64,000 bases of DNA, taken from NCBI RefSeq assembly GCF_000685015.1, contig NZ_BAYA01000013.1, positions 1 to 64,000 of the forward strand, given 5' to 3'. A program made the position numbers and the translations under genes. Every line of letters begins with the position of its first letter. Position 1 is the stretch's first letter. The notes under the pieces were generated by a model. The model was not told the DNA's origin. It made no database searches and was given only the letters and a program-made list of their open reading frames with translations. Shown piece after piece: positions 42,176-51,416 of this stretch. The DNA comes from Paraburkholderia bannensis NBRC 103871 (lineage in GTDB: Bacteria > Pseudomonadota > Gammaproteobacteria > Burkholderiales > Burkholderiaceae).

Positions 42176-43063
42176 TCACCCCAGCCACGCCGCTGCCCGC
42201 TCCTCCAGGAACGCCACGAAGCTGCGGATCTTCGGCAACGGCTGCCTGTCCTGCCGATACAGCGCATGAACCCGCCGCCCCGCCGGCGTCGCCTCTTCCA
42301 GCACGCTCACGAGCCGCCCCGCTGCCAGGTCGTCAGCGACCAGAATCGACGGCTGCAACAGCAGCCCCGCGCCGTGCAGCGCGGCCTGGCGCAACGCAAG
42401 GCCATCGTTGCAGAGGAACGTCGTGTCCTCGGGCCAGCGGTTTTCGCCCGCCAGCCGCCAGCCATTGCGCCGATCCCACACCGAATGCCCCAGGCACCGA
42501 TGCCCGGCCAGCTCCTCCAGCGTGCGCGGCGTGCCATGGCGCGCGAGATAGCCAGGCGACGCACAGATCGCCATTCGATACTGCCCGATCGGCCGCGCGA
42601 CGAGGTTCAGGTCGGCGTCCAGGTCGCCGATGCGCACCGCCACATCGAAACCCTCATCGACGAGATCGACCACGCTGTTGCTCAGGTCGAGGTCGATGCG
42701 CACCTGCGGATACGCATTCTGGTATTCGGCCGCGAGCGGTGCGATCACGCAGGCGCCCAGCGTCGTCGCCGCGGTGATACGCAGGCGTCCGCGCGGCTCG
42801 GCGCGCAGGCTTTCCACCGAGGCTTCGGCCAGCGCCAGTTGCTCCAGCACCTTGCGGCTTTCCTCGTAAAAGCGCCGCCCCGCGTCAGTGAGGCTCTGCG
42901 CGCGCGTGTTGCGCTGGAGCAGTTGCGCGCCCAGATGCGTTTCCAGTTGCCGCACGTACTTGCCGACCATCACCGGGCTCAGGTCGAGCTCGCGCGCGGC
43001 GGCGCTGAAGCTGCCGCGCTCCACGGCGCTCACGAACACTTCCATACTGCGCAGCCGATCCAT
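42176..43063 (-). CDS. LysR-family regulator
   Basis: 295 residues. The HTH (MEVFVSAVERGSFSAAARELDLSPVMVGKYVRQLE, in parts) and the link helix are typical, followed by two co-inducer-binding lobes (GRLRITAATTLGACVIAPL, GFDVAVRIGDLDADLN). It belongs to the CrgA/DsdC-like short subclass. Divergent from the SDR gene at 43170, 106 bases away, which is its probable target. Confidence 0.9.
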   Translation of the reverse strand: MDRLRSMEVFVSAVERGSFSAAARELDLSPVMVGKYVRQLETHLGAQLLQRNTRAQSLTDAGRRFYEESRKVLEQLALAEASVESLRAEPRGRLRITAATTLGACVIAPLAAEYQNAYPQVRIDLDLSNSVVDLVDEGFDVAVRIGDLDADLNLVARPIGQYRMAICASPGYLARHGTPRTLEELAGHRCLGHSVWDRRNGWRLAGENRWPEDTTFLCNDGLALRQAALHGAGLLLQPSILVADDLAAGRLVSVLEEATPAGRRVHALYRQDRQPLPKIRSFVAFLEERAAAWLG

Positions 43064-43169
43064 GATTGCAAACCCAGAGTTCCAAGTGAACGAAATTATC
43101 GTCCATTTATTCTTTCTGGTGTCAGGCGGATAGTGGGGGTTTTCGTCAACCGTTCAGGGGAAGTCGCAC

Positions 43170-43769
43170 ATGAAGATCATCGTGGTGGGCGCCAGCGGCG
43201 CCGTCGGCCGGGCCGTGGTCGAAACGCTCAGCGAAGGCCATACGGTCGTGACCGTGGGCCGCAACAGCGGCGATTTTCGCGCCGACATCACACGCGACGA
43301 TAGCGTCGAGGCGCTGTTCCGCGAGGTCGGCAACGTGGATGCGATCGTGTCGGCTGCGGGGCAGTTGCACTTCGGCCCGTTTGCGTCGATGACGACCGGC
43401 CAGTTCAATATCGGCTTGCAGGACAAGTTGCTGGGACAGGTGCGGCTCGCGCTGATCGGCCAGCACTACCTGAACGACGGCGGCTCGATCACGCTGACGA
43501 GCGGCATCGTCGGCGAGGAGCCGATCGCGCAGGGCGTGAACGCCACAACCGTCAATGCGGCGCTGGAAGGCTTCGTGCGCGCCGCCGCGACGGAACTGCG
43601 GCGCGACCGCCGCATCAACGTGGTCAGCCCGACCGTGCTGACCGAGTCGCTGGACGCCTACGGCCCGTTTTTCCCCGGCTTCGAGAGCGTGAGCGCGAAG
43701 CGCGCCGCGCTAGCGTACAAGCGCAGCGTGGAAGGCGTGCAGACGGGCCGCGTTTTCAAGGTGTATTGA
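43170..43769 (+). CDS. Short-chain dehydrogenase/reductase
   Basis: 199 residues, a compact SDR. GASGAVGRAVVETLSEGH gives the NAD(P)-binding start (GxxGxxG), with IVSAAGQLHFG in place of NNAG. The active-site stretch is SITLTSGIVGEEPIAQG with Asn in NATTVNAALEGFV, where the usual Tyr-x3-Lys is not seen (positions read Ile/Val-Asn-Ala...), so catalysis may be altered. A good SD (AGGGGAAG) precedes the ATG. Probably controlled by the divergent LysR gene. Confidence 0.85.
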   Translation: MKIIVVGASGAVGRAVVETLSEGHTVVTVGRNSGDFRADITRDDSVEALFREVGNVDAIVSAAGQLHFGPFASMTTGQFNIGLQDKLLGQVRLALIGQHYLNDGGSITLTSGIVGEEPIAQGVNATTVNAALEGFVRAAATELRRDRRINVVSPTVLTESLDAYGPFFPGFESVSAKRAALAYKRSVEGVQTGRVFKVY

Positions 43770-43824
43770 GGAGCGGGGCCCCGCGCGGGTTGCCTGCCCG
43801 CGCAAGGTCGTTGCGCAGGCAACG

Positions 43825-45315
43825 TTAAGCCGAAACCCGCACCTCAGCCTGCGCACGTGCGAGCAGGCTGCTGCAACGCCCCGACAGCTGCACGAACGTG
43901 ACGTGCTTGCCCGCGCGCGCGTAGCGCGCCTGCACGGCTTCGAGCGCGGCAATAGCCGAGTGATCGGCGACATGCAGGTGCGCGCAATCGAAGCGTACGT
44001 CCTGCGGGTCGCGCGCCGGATCGAACAGCGCCTGGAACTGCGCCGCCGAGGCAAAGAACAGCGTGCCGCGCAGCGCATACACGCGCTCGCCCGAAGGCTC
44101 GTCGCGCATGTCGCAGCGGAACTCGCGCGCGTGCTGCCACGCGAAATTCAGCGAGGCGATCACGATGCCGCACATCACCGCCGTCGCGAGATCGGTGCAG
44201 ACGGTGATGACCGTCACGGCGACAATCACGAGCGCATCGTTGCGCGGCACCTTGTGCAGCACGCGCAGCGAACCCCACGCGAACGTCTGCCCCGCCACGA
44301 TGAACATGACGCCCACCAGCGCCGCGAGCGGAATGCGCTCGATCAGCGGCGAGAGGCACAGGATAAACAGCAGGATCATCACGCCGCTCGTCACGCCCGA
44401 GACGCGCCCGCGGCCGCCCGAGCCCAGGTTGATGACGGTCTGGCCGATCATCGCGCAACCGCCCATCGCGCCGAACATCCCCGCCGCGATATTGGCCGCG
44501 CCCAGCGCCACGCATTCGCGATTGGGCTGGCCGCGCGAGTTGGTCACGTCGTCGGTGAGGTTGAGCGTGAGCAGCGTCTCCAGCAGGCCGACCAGCGACA
44601 TCAGCACCGCATAGGGCAGCACGATGCGCAGCGTCTCCAGGTTCATCGGCACGGCGGGCAGGCTGAACGCGGGCAGGCCGCCCGCGATGTGCGCCATGTC
44701 GCCGAGCGTGCGCGCGGGCAGATGCAGCAGCGCCGCCGCCGCGCCCACGCCCACGATCGCCACCAGCGCGGGCGGCACGGCTTTAGTCAAACGCGGCATG
44801 ACGAACACAATCGCCATCGTCAGGGCGACGAGGCCGACCATCAGCGCGAGCGCCGGGCCGTGCATCCATTCCATGCCGTTCGCGCCGGGCGTCTTGAAGT
44901 GCTCGAACTGGGCGCGCGCAATGATGATCGCAAGGCCATTGACGAAGCCGAGCATCACCGGATGCGGCACCATGCGGATCAGCTTGCCGAGCCTCAGCGC
45001 GCCGAACAGGATCATCAGCAGGCCGCCCAGCACGACCGTCGCGAACAGATACTGCGCGCCGTGCTGCACCACGAGCGCGACGATCACCACCGCCATCGAG
45101 CCCGCCGCGCCCGAAATCATGCCCGGCCGGCCGCCAAACAGGGCCGTGATGGTGCAGATGAAAAACGCGCCATAGAGGCCCATCAGCGGATTCAGGTGCG
45201 CGACAAGCGCAAAGGCGATGCATTCGGGCACGAGCGCGAACGACGATGTGATGCCGGCGAGCAATTCGCTGCGCAGCGTAGAAAGACGGCTCAGGCCGGA
45301 ACGGGCGGATTCCAT
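43825..45315 (-). CDS. SulP-family anion (sulfate/bicarbonate) transporter with STAS domain
   Basis: 496 residues, about 11-12 membrane segments. TSSFALVPECIAFALVAHLNP is the SulP opening; GMISGAAGSMAVVIVALV and GMFGAMGGCAMIGQTVINLGSGGRGRVSG are the core repeats with the anion-site residues. The last 100 residues form a STAS domain (LHVADHSAIAALEAVQ). Substrate could be sulfate, bicarbonate or another anion. Convergent with the SDR gene; a 390-base gap separates it from the AhpD-like gene. Confidence 0.88.
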   Translation of the reverse strand: MESARSGLSRLSTLRSELLAGITSSFALVPECIAFALVAHLNPLMGLYGAFFICTITALFGGRPGMISGAAGSMAVVIVALVVQHGAQYLFATVVLGGLLMILFGALRLGKLIRMVPHPVMLGFVNGLAIIIARAQFEHFKTPGANGMEWMHGPALALMVGLVALTMAIVFVMPRLTKAVPPALVAIVGVGAAAALLHLPARTLGDMAHIAGGLPAFSLPAVPMNLETLRIVLPYAVLMSLVGLLETLLTLNLTDDVTNSRGQPNRECVALGAANIAAGMFGAMGGCAMIGQTVINLGSGGRGRVSGVTSGVMILLFILCLSPLIERIPLAALVGVMFIVAGQTFAWGSLRVLHKVPRNDALVIVAVTVITVCTDLATAVMCGIVIASLNFAWQHAREFRCDMRDEPSGERVYALRGTLFFASAAQFQALFDPARDPQDVRFDCAHLHVADHSAIAALEAVQARYARAGKHVTFVQLSGRCSSLLARAQAEVRVSA

Positions 45316-45703
45316 GGTGCGAGTCGGTAGGCAGATAGGGAGTCGATGACGCGGATCGCGCGCAGGGGCAACCGCCGCGGCGCTGGTCTTGCAGGGGGAC
45401 GAACCGGAAACGACAGGGATGAACGGGATAACAGGCCAACGGGCCAGCAGGCGGCGCGGACGGCATCGGCAATGCGGGCGCGGCCTGGACGGACGAAAGC
45501 GCGGATTCTACCGGATTAGCGTTTTTTTCGCCTCGCACCTTACAGGGCCAGATAGCCATCCACAAGCGCGCCGTAAGCGCCCAGTCCACGCAAAGTGGTT
45601 ACCTCAAATACCGCTGGATTGGTCATTGGGTATAGCCGCATCGGCATCTACCATGGTCTCCATCGCGCCACCCACGGCGCACTCACCGCCCAAAGGAACC
45701 ATC
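45316..45703. other. Divergent intergenic region
   Basis: 388 bases between the SulP start and the AhpD-like start. No gene, repeat or clear operator was found. An AAAGGAACC stands before the AhpD-like ATG and serves as its SD. Confidence 0.45.
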
Positions 45704-46141
45704 ATGCAACAGCGTCTGGACTTCTACCGCGCCAACCCGCCCGCCATCAAGGCCATGCTCGCACTCGAAGAACGCATCGAGAAAAGCAGCATCGAAAAGC
45801 CGCTCGCCGAACTCGTGCGCCTGCGCGCCTCGCAGATCAACGGCTGCGCCTACTGCGTCGACATGCACGTCGCTGATGCGCGCAAGGGCGGCGAAACCGA
45901 GCGCCGTCTCGCGACCGTGGTGGTCTGGCGCGAAACGCCGTTCTTCACGGAACGCGAGCGTGCGGCACTGGCCTGGACTGAAGCGCTCACGCTGGTCTCG
46001 CATGACCATGTGCCCGACGCCGCCTGGGAAGCCGTGCAGCCGCATTTCAGCGAAGCCGAACTGGTCGACCTCACGCTGCTCATCAATGCGATCAATAGCT
46101 GGAACCGCTTTGCGATCGCCTTCCGCAAGCTGCCGGCTTGA
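45704..46141 (+). CDS. AhpD-like / carboxymuconolactone decarboxylase family protein
   Basis: 145 residues. E37LVRLRASQINGCAYC shows the family Glu and the redox Cys48-x2-Cys51 with His55 in DMHVADAR, matching the alkylhydroperoxidase AhpD core. TPFFTERERAALAWTEALT is the second helix pair of the fold. Such proteins reduce peroxides or act in related stress detoxification. The next gene, a cupin, begins 10 bases after its stop, so the two form an operon. Confidence 0.85.
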   Translation: MQQRLDFYRANPPAIKAMLALEERIEKSSIEKPLAELVRLRASQINGCAYCVDMHVADARKGGETERRLATVVVWRETPFFTERERAALAWTEALTLVSHDHVPDAAWEAVQPHFSEAELVDLTLLINAINSWNRFAIAFRKLPA

Positions 46142-46151
46142 GGGGCGCGTC

Positions 46152-46595
46152 ATGACCTTACGCTCGACTCTCGTACGCGCCGCCGCGGCGGCGCTTGGCA
46201 TGGCCGCGTTGTGCGGCGCGGGTTCGGCATTCGCGCACGATACAAACAGCGCGAACAACGCCGCCGAAGAAAAAATCGCCCCCGTGATGAAGCAGGCGAT
46301 TCCGGAAGCACCCGGCAAGAACGTGCTGATTGCGACCGTCACGTTCGCACCGGGACAGGATTCGCAGCCGCATATGCACCCGGGCTCGATCTTCGCGTAT
46401 GTGACGCAAGGGCATATCGAATCGCAGATCGAAGGCTCGCCCGCACGCGTCTATGGCCCCGGCGAGGCGTGGTACGAGCCGCCCGGCGCACATCACGTCA
46501 TCGCGCGCAACGCCAGCAAGACGGAACCGGCGCAGATTCTCGTGTTCGCCATCGCGGGCGAACACGATCCGATCAAGAAGCCGCTGCCGCATTAA
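46152..46595 (+). CDS. Secreted cupin protein
   Basis: 147 residues with a signal peptide (LVRAAAAALGMAALCGAGSAFA). Cupin motif 1 is PGQDSQPHMHPGSIFAYVTQG with metal-type His residues; motif 2 is GPGEAWYEPPGAHHVIARN. Periplasmic and metal-binding. Follows the AhpD-like gene by 10 bases. Its 3' end overlaps the convergent LysR gene by 23 bases. Confidence 0.8.
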   Translation: MTLRSTLVRAAAAALGMAALCGAGSAFAHDTNSANNAAEEKIAPVMKQAIPEAPGKNVLIATVTFAPGQDSQPHMHPGSIFAYVTQGHIESQIEGSPARVYGPGEAWYEPPGAHHVIARNASKTEPAQILVFAIAGEHDPIKKPLPH

Positions 46596-47520
46596 GCGCG
46601 CAGGCGCTCAGGGCGCGCGCTTCCTGCAGGCGCTCCGCCTCGAACAGCCGGACGCACATGAAATCGACGAAGGCGCGCAGTCGCGGCGACGGATGGCGGC
46701 TGGACGGCCAGACAATCGAGAACTGGCCCACGGTCGTTGTGTACGCATCGAGTACGCTGGCGAGCGTACCCGCCGTCAGCGCGTCGCGCACCAGAAAATC
46801 CGGCATGTAACCGATACCGAAGCCCGCGACCACCGACTGCATCAGTGCTTCCATGTTGTTGCAGACAAGCGCGCTGCGCAGTGCGGGCAGCGCCTCGCCG
46901 TGCGTCGCGAGTTCCCACGGCTGCAACTTGCCCGTGTCCGGAAACCGGTAGCGCACACATGCATGCGCAGCAAGATCGGCGAGCGTGTGCAGCGCGCCCG
47001 CGCGCGCGAGGTAATCGGGCGACGCGCACAGCACATGCCGGAACGGGCCGAGCCGCCGCGCGACGAGGCTCGAATCGCTTAGCGTGCCGCTGCGGATCAC
47101 GGCGTCGAAGCCGCCTTCGATCACGTCGACCATGCGGTCGTTGTAGTCCAGATCAAGCTCGATCTCGGGATAAAGCGCAGCGAAATCCGCAAGCACCGGC
47201 AGCAGAAACCGATAGCCGATGGCGGGCAGGCTGACGCGCAGCCGCCCGCGCGGCGTCTGTGCGGACGCCGCGAGCACGGCCTGCGCGTCGCTCAGCTCCG
47301 CGAGAATATGGCTGCATCGCTCGTAAAAGAGCCGCCCTTCGTCGGTGAGCGCGATCTTGCGCGTGGTGCGATGAAAGAGCCGCACGCCGAGCGACGCCTC
47401 CAGCTTCGCAATGGCCTTGCCGACCGCCGACGCCGATATGCCCAGCGCGCGCCCCGCCGCCACGAAGCTCAGCGCCTGCGCGACGCGCACGAATGCAACG
47501 ATTGCGTTGAGATTGTCCAT
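46573..47520 (-). CDS. LysR-family regulator
   Basis: 315 residues from the ATG at 47520. HTH MDNLNAIVAFVRVAQALSFV with ALGISASAVGKAIAKLE, then the effector domain (GRLRVSLPAIGYRFLLPVL, GFDAVIRSGTLSDSSLVARR). Class of CrgA-like regulators. The longer frame upstream has no support. Divergent from the MFS efflux gene at 47668, its likely target, with 147 bases between. Confidence 0.9.
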   Translation of the reverse strand: MDNLNAIVAFVRVAQALSFVAAGRALGISASAVGKAIAKLEASLGVRLFHRTTRKIALTDEGRLFYERCSHILAELSDAQAVLAASAQTPRGRLRVSLPAIGYRFLLPVLADFAALYPEIELDLDYNDRMVDVIEGGFDAVIRSGTLSDSSLVARRLGPFRHVLCASPDYLARAGALHTLADLAAHACVRYRFPDTGKLQPWELATHGEALPALRSALVCNNMEALMQSVVAGFGIGYMPDFLVRDALTAGTLASVLDAYTTTVGQFSIVWPSSRHPSPRLRAFVDFMCVRLFEAERLQEARALSACALNAAAAS

Positions 47521-47667
47521 ATACGCTATTTTCGCTGTCGATCCGGGAATTCGATTCCGCAATGTACGGAGCGCCGCCCTGTTTTTCGGGCGGCGTATCG
47601 GCATTATCGTTCGTCGCTCCAGCGGCACGCTTGCGACGTGCCGCCAGAAACCACTTCAGGAGCAACG

Positions 47668-49257
47668 ATGGCGCGCGATCCCATCCACGATATCGACTCA
47701 CGACGCCGCTTTGCGATTCTCGCGGCGGTTTGCGTGGCGGCGCTGGCGCTCCCGCTCGCGTTTTCCGGCGGCGCGGTGGCCACGCCCGCCATCGGCCGCG
47801 CCTTGTCTTCAACCGGCAGATTCGCCGATCCAACCGCGCTCAACTGGATCACCAACGCCTTCATGCTGAGCTTCGGCAGCCTGTTGATGGCGGCGGGCGC
47901 GCTCGCCGATCTGTATGGGCGCAAGCGCGTGTTCCTGTGCGGTCTCGCGGGTTTCGTACTGTGCTCGCTCACGCTCGCCTGCGCGCCCTCGCTGCTCGCC
48001 GTCGACCTGCTGCGCGGCGCACAAGGCGCGGCAGCCGCAGCGGCGCTTGCAGGCGGCACCGCCGCGCTCGCGCAGGAATTCGAAGGGCACGCGCGCACGC
48101 GGGCCTTCGGCGCGCTTGGCGCGACCTTCGGCCTTGGACTGGCATTCGGGCCGCTGATCGCAGGCGTACTGATCGAGTATGCAAGCTGGCGCGCGATCTT
48201 CCTGAGCGGCGGCCTCGCGTGCACGCTGTCGCTGCTGTTCGGCACGCGCTATCTGCGCGAATCGCGCGACCCGCACGCACGCGGCATCGACTGGCCCGGT
48301 ACGCTCACCTTCACGCTCGCGCTGTCGAGCTTCACCTTCGGCGTGATCGAAGCGCCCGTGCTCGGCTGGAGCAGCGCGCCTGTGCTCGCGTTGCTTGCTG
48401 CGAGCGCCATGCTGGCCGGTGCCTTCATCGTGGTGGAAACGCGCAGCGCGCGGCCCATGCTCGATCTTTCGCTGTTCCGCTATCCGCGTTTCGTGGGCGT
48501 GCAAGTGCTGCCGGTCGCCACCTGCTATTGCTATATCGTGCTGCTCGTGATCCTGCCGCTGCGCCTGATCGGCGTGGACGGGCTGCGCGAGATCAACGCG
48601 GGCTTCCTGATGGTCGCGCTTTCAGCACCGATGCTGGTGGTGCCGTTCATCGCCGCCACGCTCACGCGCTGGTTGTCGATGGGCTTGATTTGCGCTGCGG
48701 GCCTGCTGATGGCCGCCGCCGGATTGTTGTGGCTTGCGGCGGCGCTGCGCGCGGGGCCCCACGCGGCGGTCGCACCGCTGGCGCTGATCGGCATAGGCGC
48801 GGCGCTGCCCTGGGGATTGATGGACGGCTTGTCGGTCAGCGTGGTGCCCAAGGAACGCGCGGGCATGGCCACGGGCATCTTCAGCACGACGCGCGTGGCA
48901 GGCGAAGGCGTGGCGCTCGCGACCGTGAATGCGGTGCTGGCTGCGCTCGCCGCCACGCATCTTGCACGGTTCGCGCCCGCCGATCCGGCATCGGTGCACG
49001 AAGCCGCCGCGCGGCTCGCAAGCGGCGACCTCGCGCAGGCAGCGACCTGGCTACCGGTTGCGGACGCAACGAACTTGCAGAATGCCTATGCGCTGGCATT
49101 CGGCACCCTGCTCGATGGACTCGCGGCGATTACTGTGTTTTGCGCGGTCGTTGTGCTGGTGTTCCTCGGCGCACGTGCCGATGCGCCTGTGCAGACGGAC
49201 AAGGCACGAAATGAGGCACAAGGTGAAGCGCTCGCACGCGAGCGCCAGCGCACCTGA
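47668..49257 (+). CDS. MFS drug/metabolite transporter, DHA2-type
   Basis: 529 residues and about 14 membrane segments. FMLSFGSLLMAAGALADLYGRKRVFLCG contains the MFS motif A (GxLaDxxGrkrxx) and GATFGLGLAFGPLIAGVLIEYASWRAIF contains the antiporter motif C region. The start is set by AGGAG 6 bases before the ATG at 47668. Proton-driven export of a drug or metabolite is expected. Divergent LysR gene upstream. Confidence 0.88.
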   Translation: MARDPIHDIDSRRRFAILAAVCVAALALPLAFSGGAVATPAIGRALSSTGRFADPTALNWITNAFMLSFGSLLMAAGALADLYGRKRVFLCGLAGFVLCSLTLACAPSLLAVDLLRGAQGAAAAAALAGGTAALAQEFEGHARTRAFGALGATFGLGLAFGPLIAGVLIEYASWRAIFLSGGLACTLSLLFGTRYLRESRDPHARGIDWPGTLTFTLALSSFTFGVIEAPVLGWSSAPVLALLAASAMLAGAFIVVETRSARPMLDLSLFRYPRFVGVQVLPVATCYCYIVLLVILPLRLIGVDGLREINAGFLMVALSAPMLVVPFIAATLTRWLSMGLICAAGLLMAAAGLLWLAAALRAGPHAAVAPLALIGIGAALPWGLMDGLSVSVVPKERAGMATGIFSTTRVAGEGVALATVNAVLAALAATHLARFAPADPASVHEAAARLASGDLAQAATWLPVADATNLQNAYALAFGTLLDGLAAITVFCAVVVLVFLGARADAPVQTDKARNEAQGEALARERQRT

Positions 49258-49268
49258 CCCGCGAACGC

Positions 49269-50375
49269 TCACGCGGCCTGCGCTTCACGCTCCCGCTCGC
49301 GCTCCAGCTCGCGCACGAGCGGGAGCACCTTCTTGCCGAAGTACTCGACTTCCTCGATGAAATGCAGGAAGCCCGCCAGCACGAGATCGACGCCAATCGC
49401 CTTGAGCGCGACAATGCGCTGCGCAATCTGCAAGGGCGTGCCGATCAGATTGGTGCGGAAGCCATCGTTGTACTGCACGAGATCCTCGAACGTGGATTTC
49501 GCCCAGTTGCCCTCGCCTTCCGGCGAGGCCTTGCCCGCTTCCTTCGCGGCGTGGCCGAAGGCCTGCACGGCCTCCACATGCGCGTTGCGAACGATATCGT
49601 CGAGCACGGCGCGCGCCTCTTCCTCGGTATCGCGTGCAATCACGAAGGCATTCACGCCGATGCGCACGCTATGGTTGTTCTGCGCCGCCTTCGCGCGGAT
49701 ATCGTCGATCTGCGCCTTGAGGTTCTCGACCGTATTGCCGTTCGTGAAATACCAGTCGGACACGCTCGCGGCATTGTCGCGTGCGGCGCGCGAGCTGCCT
49801 CCCTGGAAAATCTCCGGATGCGGCTTCTGCACCGGCTTCGGGCTCAGCGTGTAGTTGTTGAAGCGATAGAAGTCGCCCTTGAAGGTAAAGTCGTCTTCAG
49901 TCCAGATACCGCGAATCGCGCGAATAAATTCATTCGAGCGGCGATAACGCTCGTCGTGTTCGAGCCACGGCTCGCCGATCGACGTGAATTCGTCCTTGAA
50001 CCAGCCGCTCACCACGTTGATGGCAATGCGTCCATTCGAAATATGGTCGATGGTGGCAAGCTGCTTTGCGACCACCGCCGGATGCCACGGCCCCGGCAGG
50101 ATCGCCGCAATCACCTTGAGTTTTTCGGTAGCGTGCAGCAATGCCTGGCTGAACGAAACAGATTCGTGCTGGTATTGCGCACCGTAACCGGCCGTGAAGC
50201 GGATCTGGCTCAGCGCGTATTCGAAGCCCGCGGCCTCTGCCGTGCGCGCGAGCTTCTGGTTGTATTCGAGGCTCCAGTCCGTGCGCTGCTCGATCTTGCT
50301 CACGACGAGTCCGCCGCTCACATTGGGCACCCAATAGGCGAACTTGATGTCGGCGGCGGGGGCTTGCTGGCTCAT
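49269..50375 (-). CDS. sfnG: Dimethylsulfone monooxygenase (FMNH2-dependent)
   Basis: 368 residues, bacterial luciferase-like (LLM) fold. FAYWVPNVSGGLVVSKIEQRT, GFEYALSQIRFTAGYGAQYQHES, ISNGRIAINVVSGWFKDEF, EIFQGGSSRAARDNAASVSD and LIGTPLQIAQRIVALKAIGVD closely follow SfnG. It converts dimethylsulfone to methanesulfinate with reduced FMN from a partner reductase, for sulfur scavenging. No SfnR or sulfonate monooxygenase gene is adjacent. Convergent with the MFS gene, 11 bases apart. No good sigma54 promoter was found upstream although SfnR-type control would predict one. Confidence 0.88.
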   Translation of the reverse strand: MSQQAPAADIKFAYWVPNVSGGLVVSKIEQRTDWSLEYNQKLARTAEAAGFEYALSQIRFTAGYGAQYQHESVSFSQALLHATEKLKVIAAILPGPWHPAVVAKQLATIDHISNGRIAINVVSGWFKDEFTSIGEPWLEHDERYRRSNEFIRAIRGIWTEDDFTFKGDFYRFNNYTLSPKPVQKPHPEIFQGGSSRAARDNAASVSDWYFTNGNTVENLKAQIDDIRAKAAQNNHSVRIGVNAFVIARDTEEEARAVLDDIVRNAHVEAVQAFGHAAKEAGKASPEGEGNWAKSTFEDLVQYNDGFRTNLIGTPLQIAQRIVALKAIGVDLVLAGFLHFIEEVEYFGKKVLPLVRELEREREREAQAA

Positions 50376-50484
50376 GGTCGTGTTCCGTGAATGGTGACGA
50401 TCACGTCATCTTTCGGGATTTACACGCCAGGCTGAACGATTTTGTTCTGCTATCGAAAGTCAGATTGTTGCTATTGAAGCGGAA

Positions 50485-50510
50485 AGTGGCGCTGCAAATG
50501 CAGCGCCACT
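50485..50510 (-). terminator. Hairpin after the histidine phosphatase gene
   Basis: AGTGGCGCTGCA-AA-TGCAGCGCCACT is a perfect 12-bp stem directly 5 bases past the phosphatase stop. The minus-strand tail is only CTTTCC, so termination may be weak. Confidence 0.55.
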
Positions 50511-50514
50511 TGCC

Positions 50515-51132
50515 TTATTCGCAGCCTTCCGGCTTGGCATTCCAGCGGCGAATCGCACGCGTCTCGCGATCGAAACCCAGAATGCTGATCGACGCCGTGT
50601 CGAGATACAGATGCGCCCCCAGCGCCGCCGAATCGCCGATCCAGCAGCCCGCCAGCACGCGCAGAAAATGCGCGTGCGAGAACACGGCGATGCGCCCGCC
50701 GTCGCCCAGCATCGTCAGCAAGTTGTCGACCACGCCGCGCGCACGCGCTTCGATCTGCGCGAGGTTTTCGCCTTCGGCAATCGCCGAGTGCCACACGCTC
50801 CAGTCGGGCTCGGTCTGGCGAATGTCGGTGGTCTTGCGTCCTTCGTAGACGCCGTAATTCCATTCATGCAGGTCGGCGGAGATATGTGCGCGCTCGCCCA
50901 GTCCCGCCAGCTTGCAGGTTTCGAGCGCGCGCGACATGGGGCTTGAGAGCACCGCGTCGAAGTGCTGCGCGGCCAGCGGCTTCGCGAGCGCACGCGCCTG
51001 TTCGCGGCCATGTTCCGTGAGCCCGATATCCGTGCGCCCCGTATGCTGTCCGCTGCGGCTCCACTCGGTTTCGCCGTGGCGGATCAACCAGACTTCGCGG
51101 GAGGCGGGATGCGTTTTCGATTCTGCGGACAT
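50515..51132 (-). CDS. Histidine phosphatase family protein (phosphoglycerate-mutase-like)
   Basis: 205 residues from the ATG at 51132, with GGAG 6 bases upstream. LIRHGETEWSRSGQHTGRTDI gives the catalytic RHG (His19) and phosphate pocket, SSPMSRALETCKLAG the second Arg, EWNYGVYEGRKT the acid, and VFSHAHFLRVLAG the second His. All catalytic residues are present. Likely a general phosphatase rather than glycolytic mutase. Its upstream neighbour is a CheV gene in the same orientation with a terminator between. Confidence 0.87.
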   Translation of the reverse strand: MSAESKTHPASREVWLIRHGETEWSRSGQHTGRTDIGLTEHGREQARALAKPLAAQHFDAVLSSPMSRALETCKLAGLGERAHISADLHEWNYGVYEGRKTTDIRQTEPDWSVWHSAIAEGENLAQIEARARGVVDNLLTMLGDGGRIAVFSHAHFLRVLAGCWIGDSAALGAHLYLDTASISILGFDRETRAIRRWNAKPEGCE

Positions 51133-51260
51133 GGGTTCACTCCGTGATGTTGCGTCGCCACGCGAAAGCATGACGTAAGGCCCAAAGACCTCAACAAGGG
51201 GCACTTATTCTAAGGCAGCAAGGTTCGTGCTGCGCCTGAGCCAGACAATTTCATCGGACG

Positions 51261-51286
51261 AAAAAAAACCGGCCATAAAGGCCGGT
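51261..51286 (-). terminator. Intrinsic terminator of cheV
   Basis: ACCGGCC-TTTAT-GGCCGGT on the minus strand followed by eight T (51268-51261). It lies about 130 bases past the cheV stop and before the phosphatase start. Confidence 0.85.
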
Positions 51287-51416
51287 GCGGATTGGTTCCG
51301 GGGCCATGCTGCCGGCGCCCGGAACCCGAGAGAATCGTTGTTGTTCTTGATAGCGTGTGGTTTTTAGCTTTTGAACTACAGGGCAACGACGGGGAACAAC
51401 AAGGGATCCAGTTAAC

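Noticed and set aside
50376-50514. Sigma54 promoter for sfnG
   Set aside because: A TGGC occurs, but no TTGC at the correct spacing.
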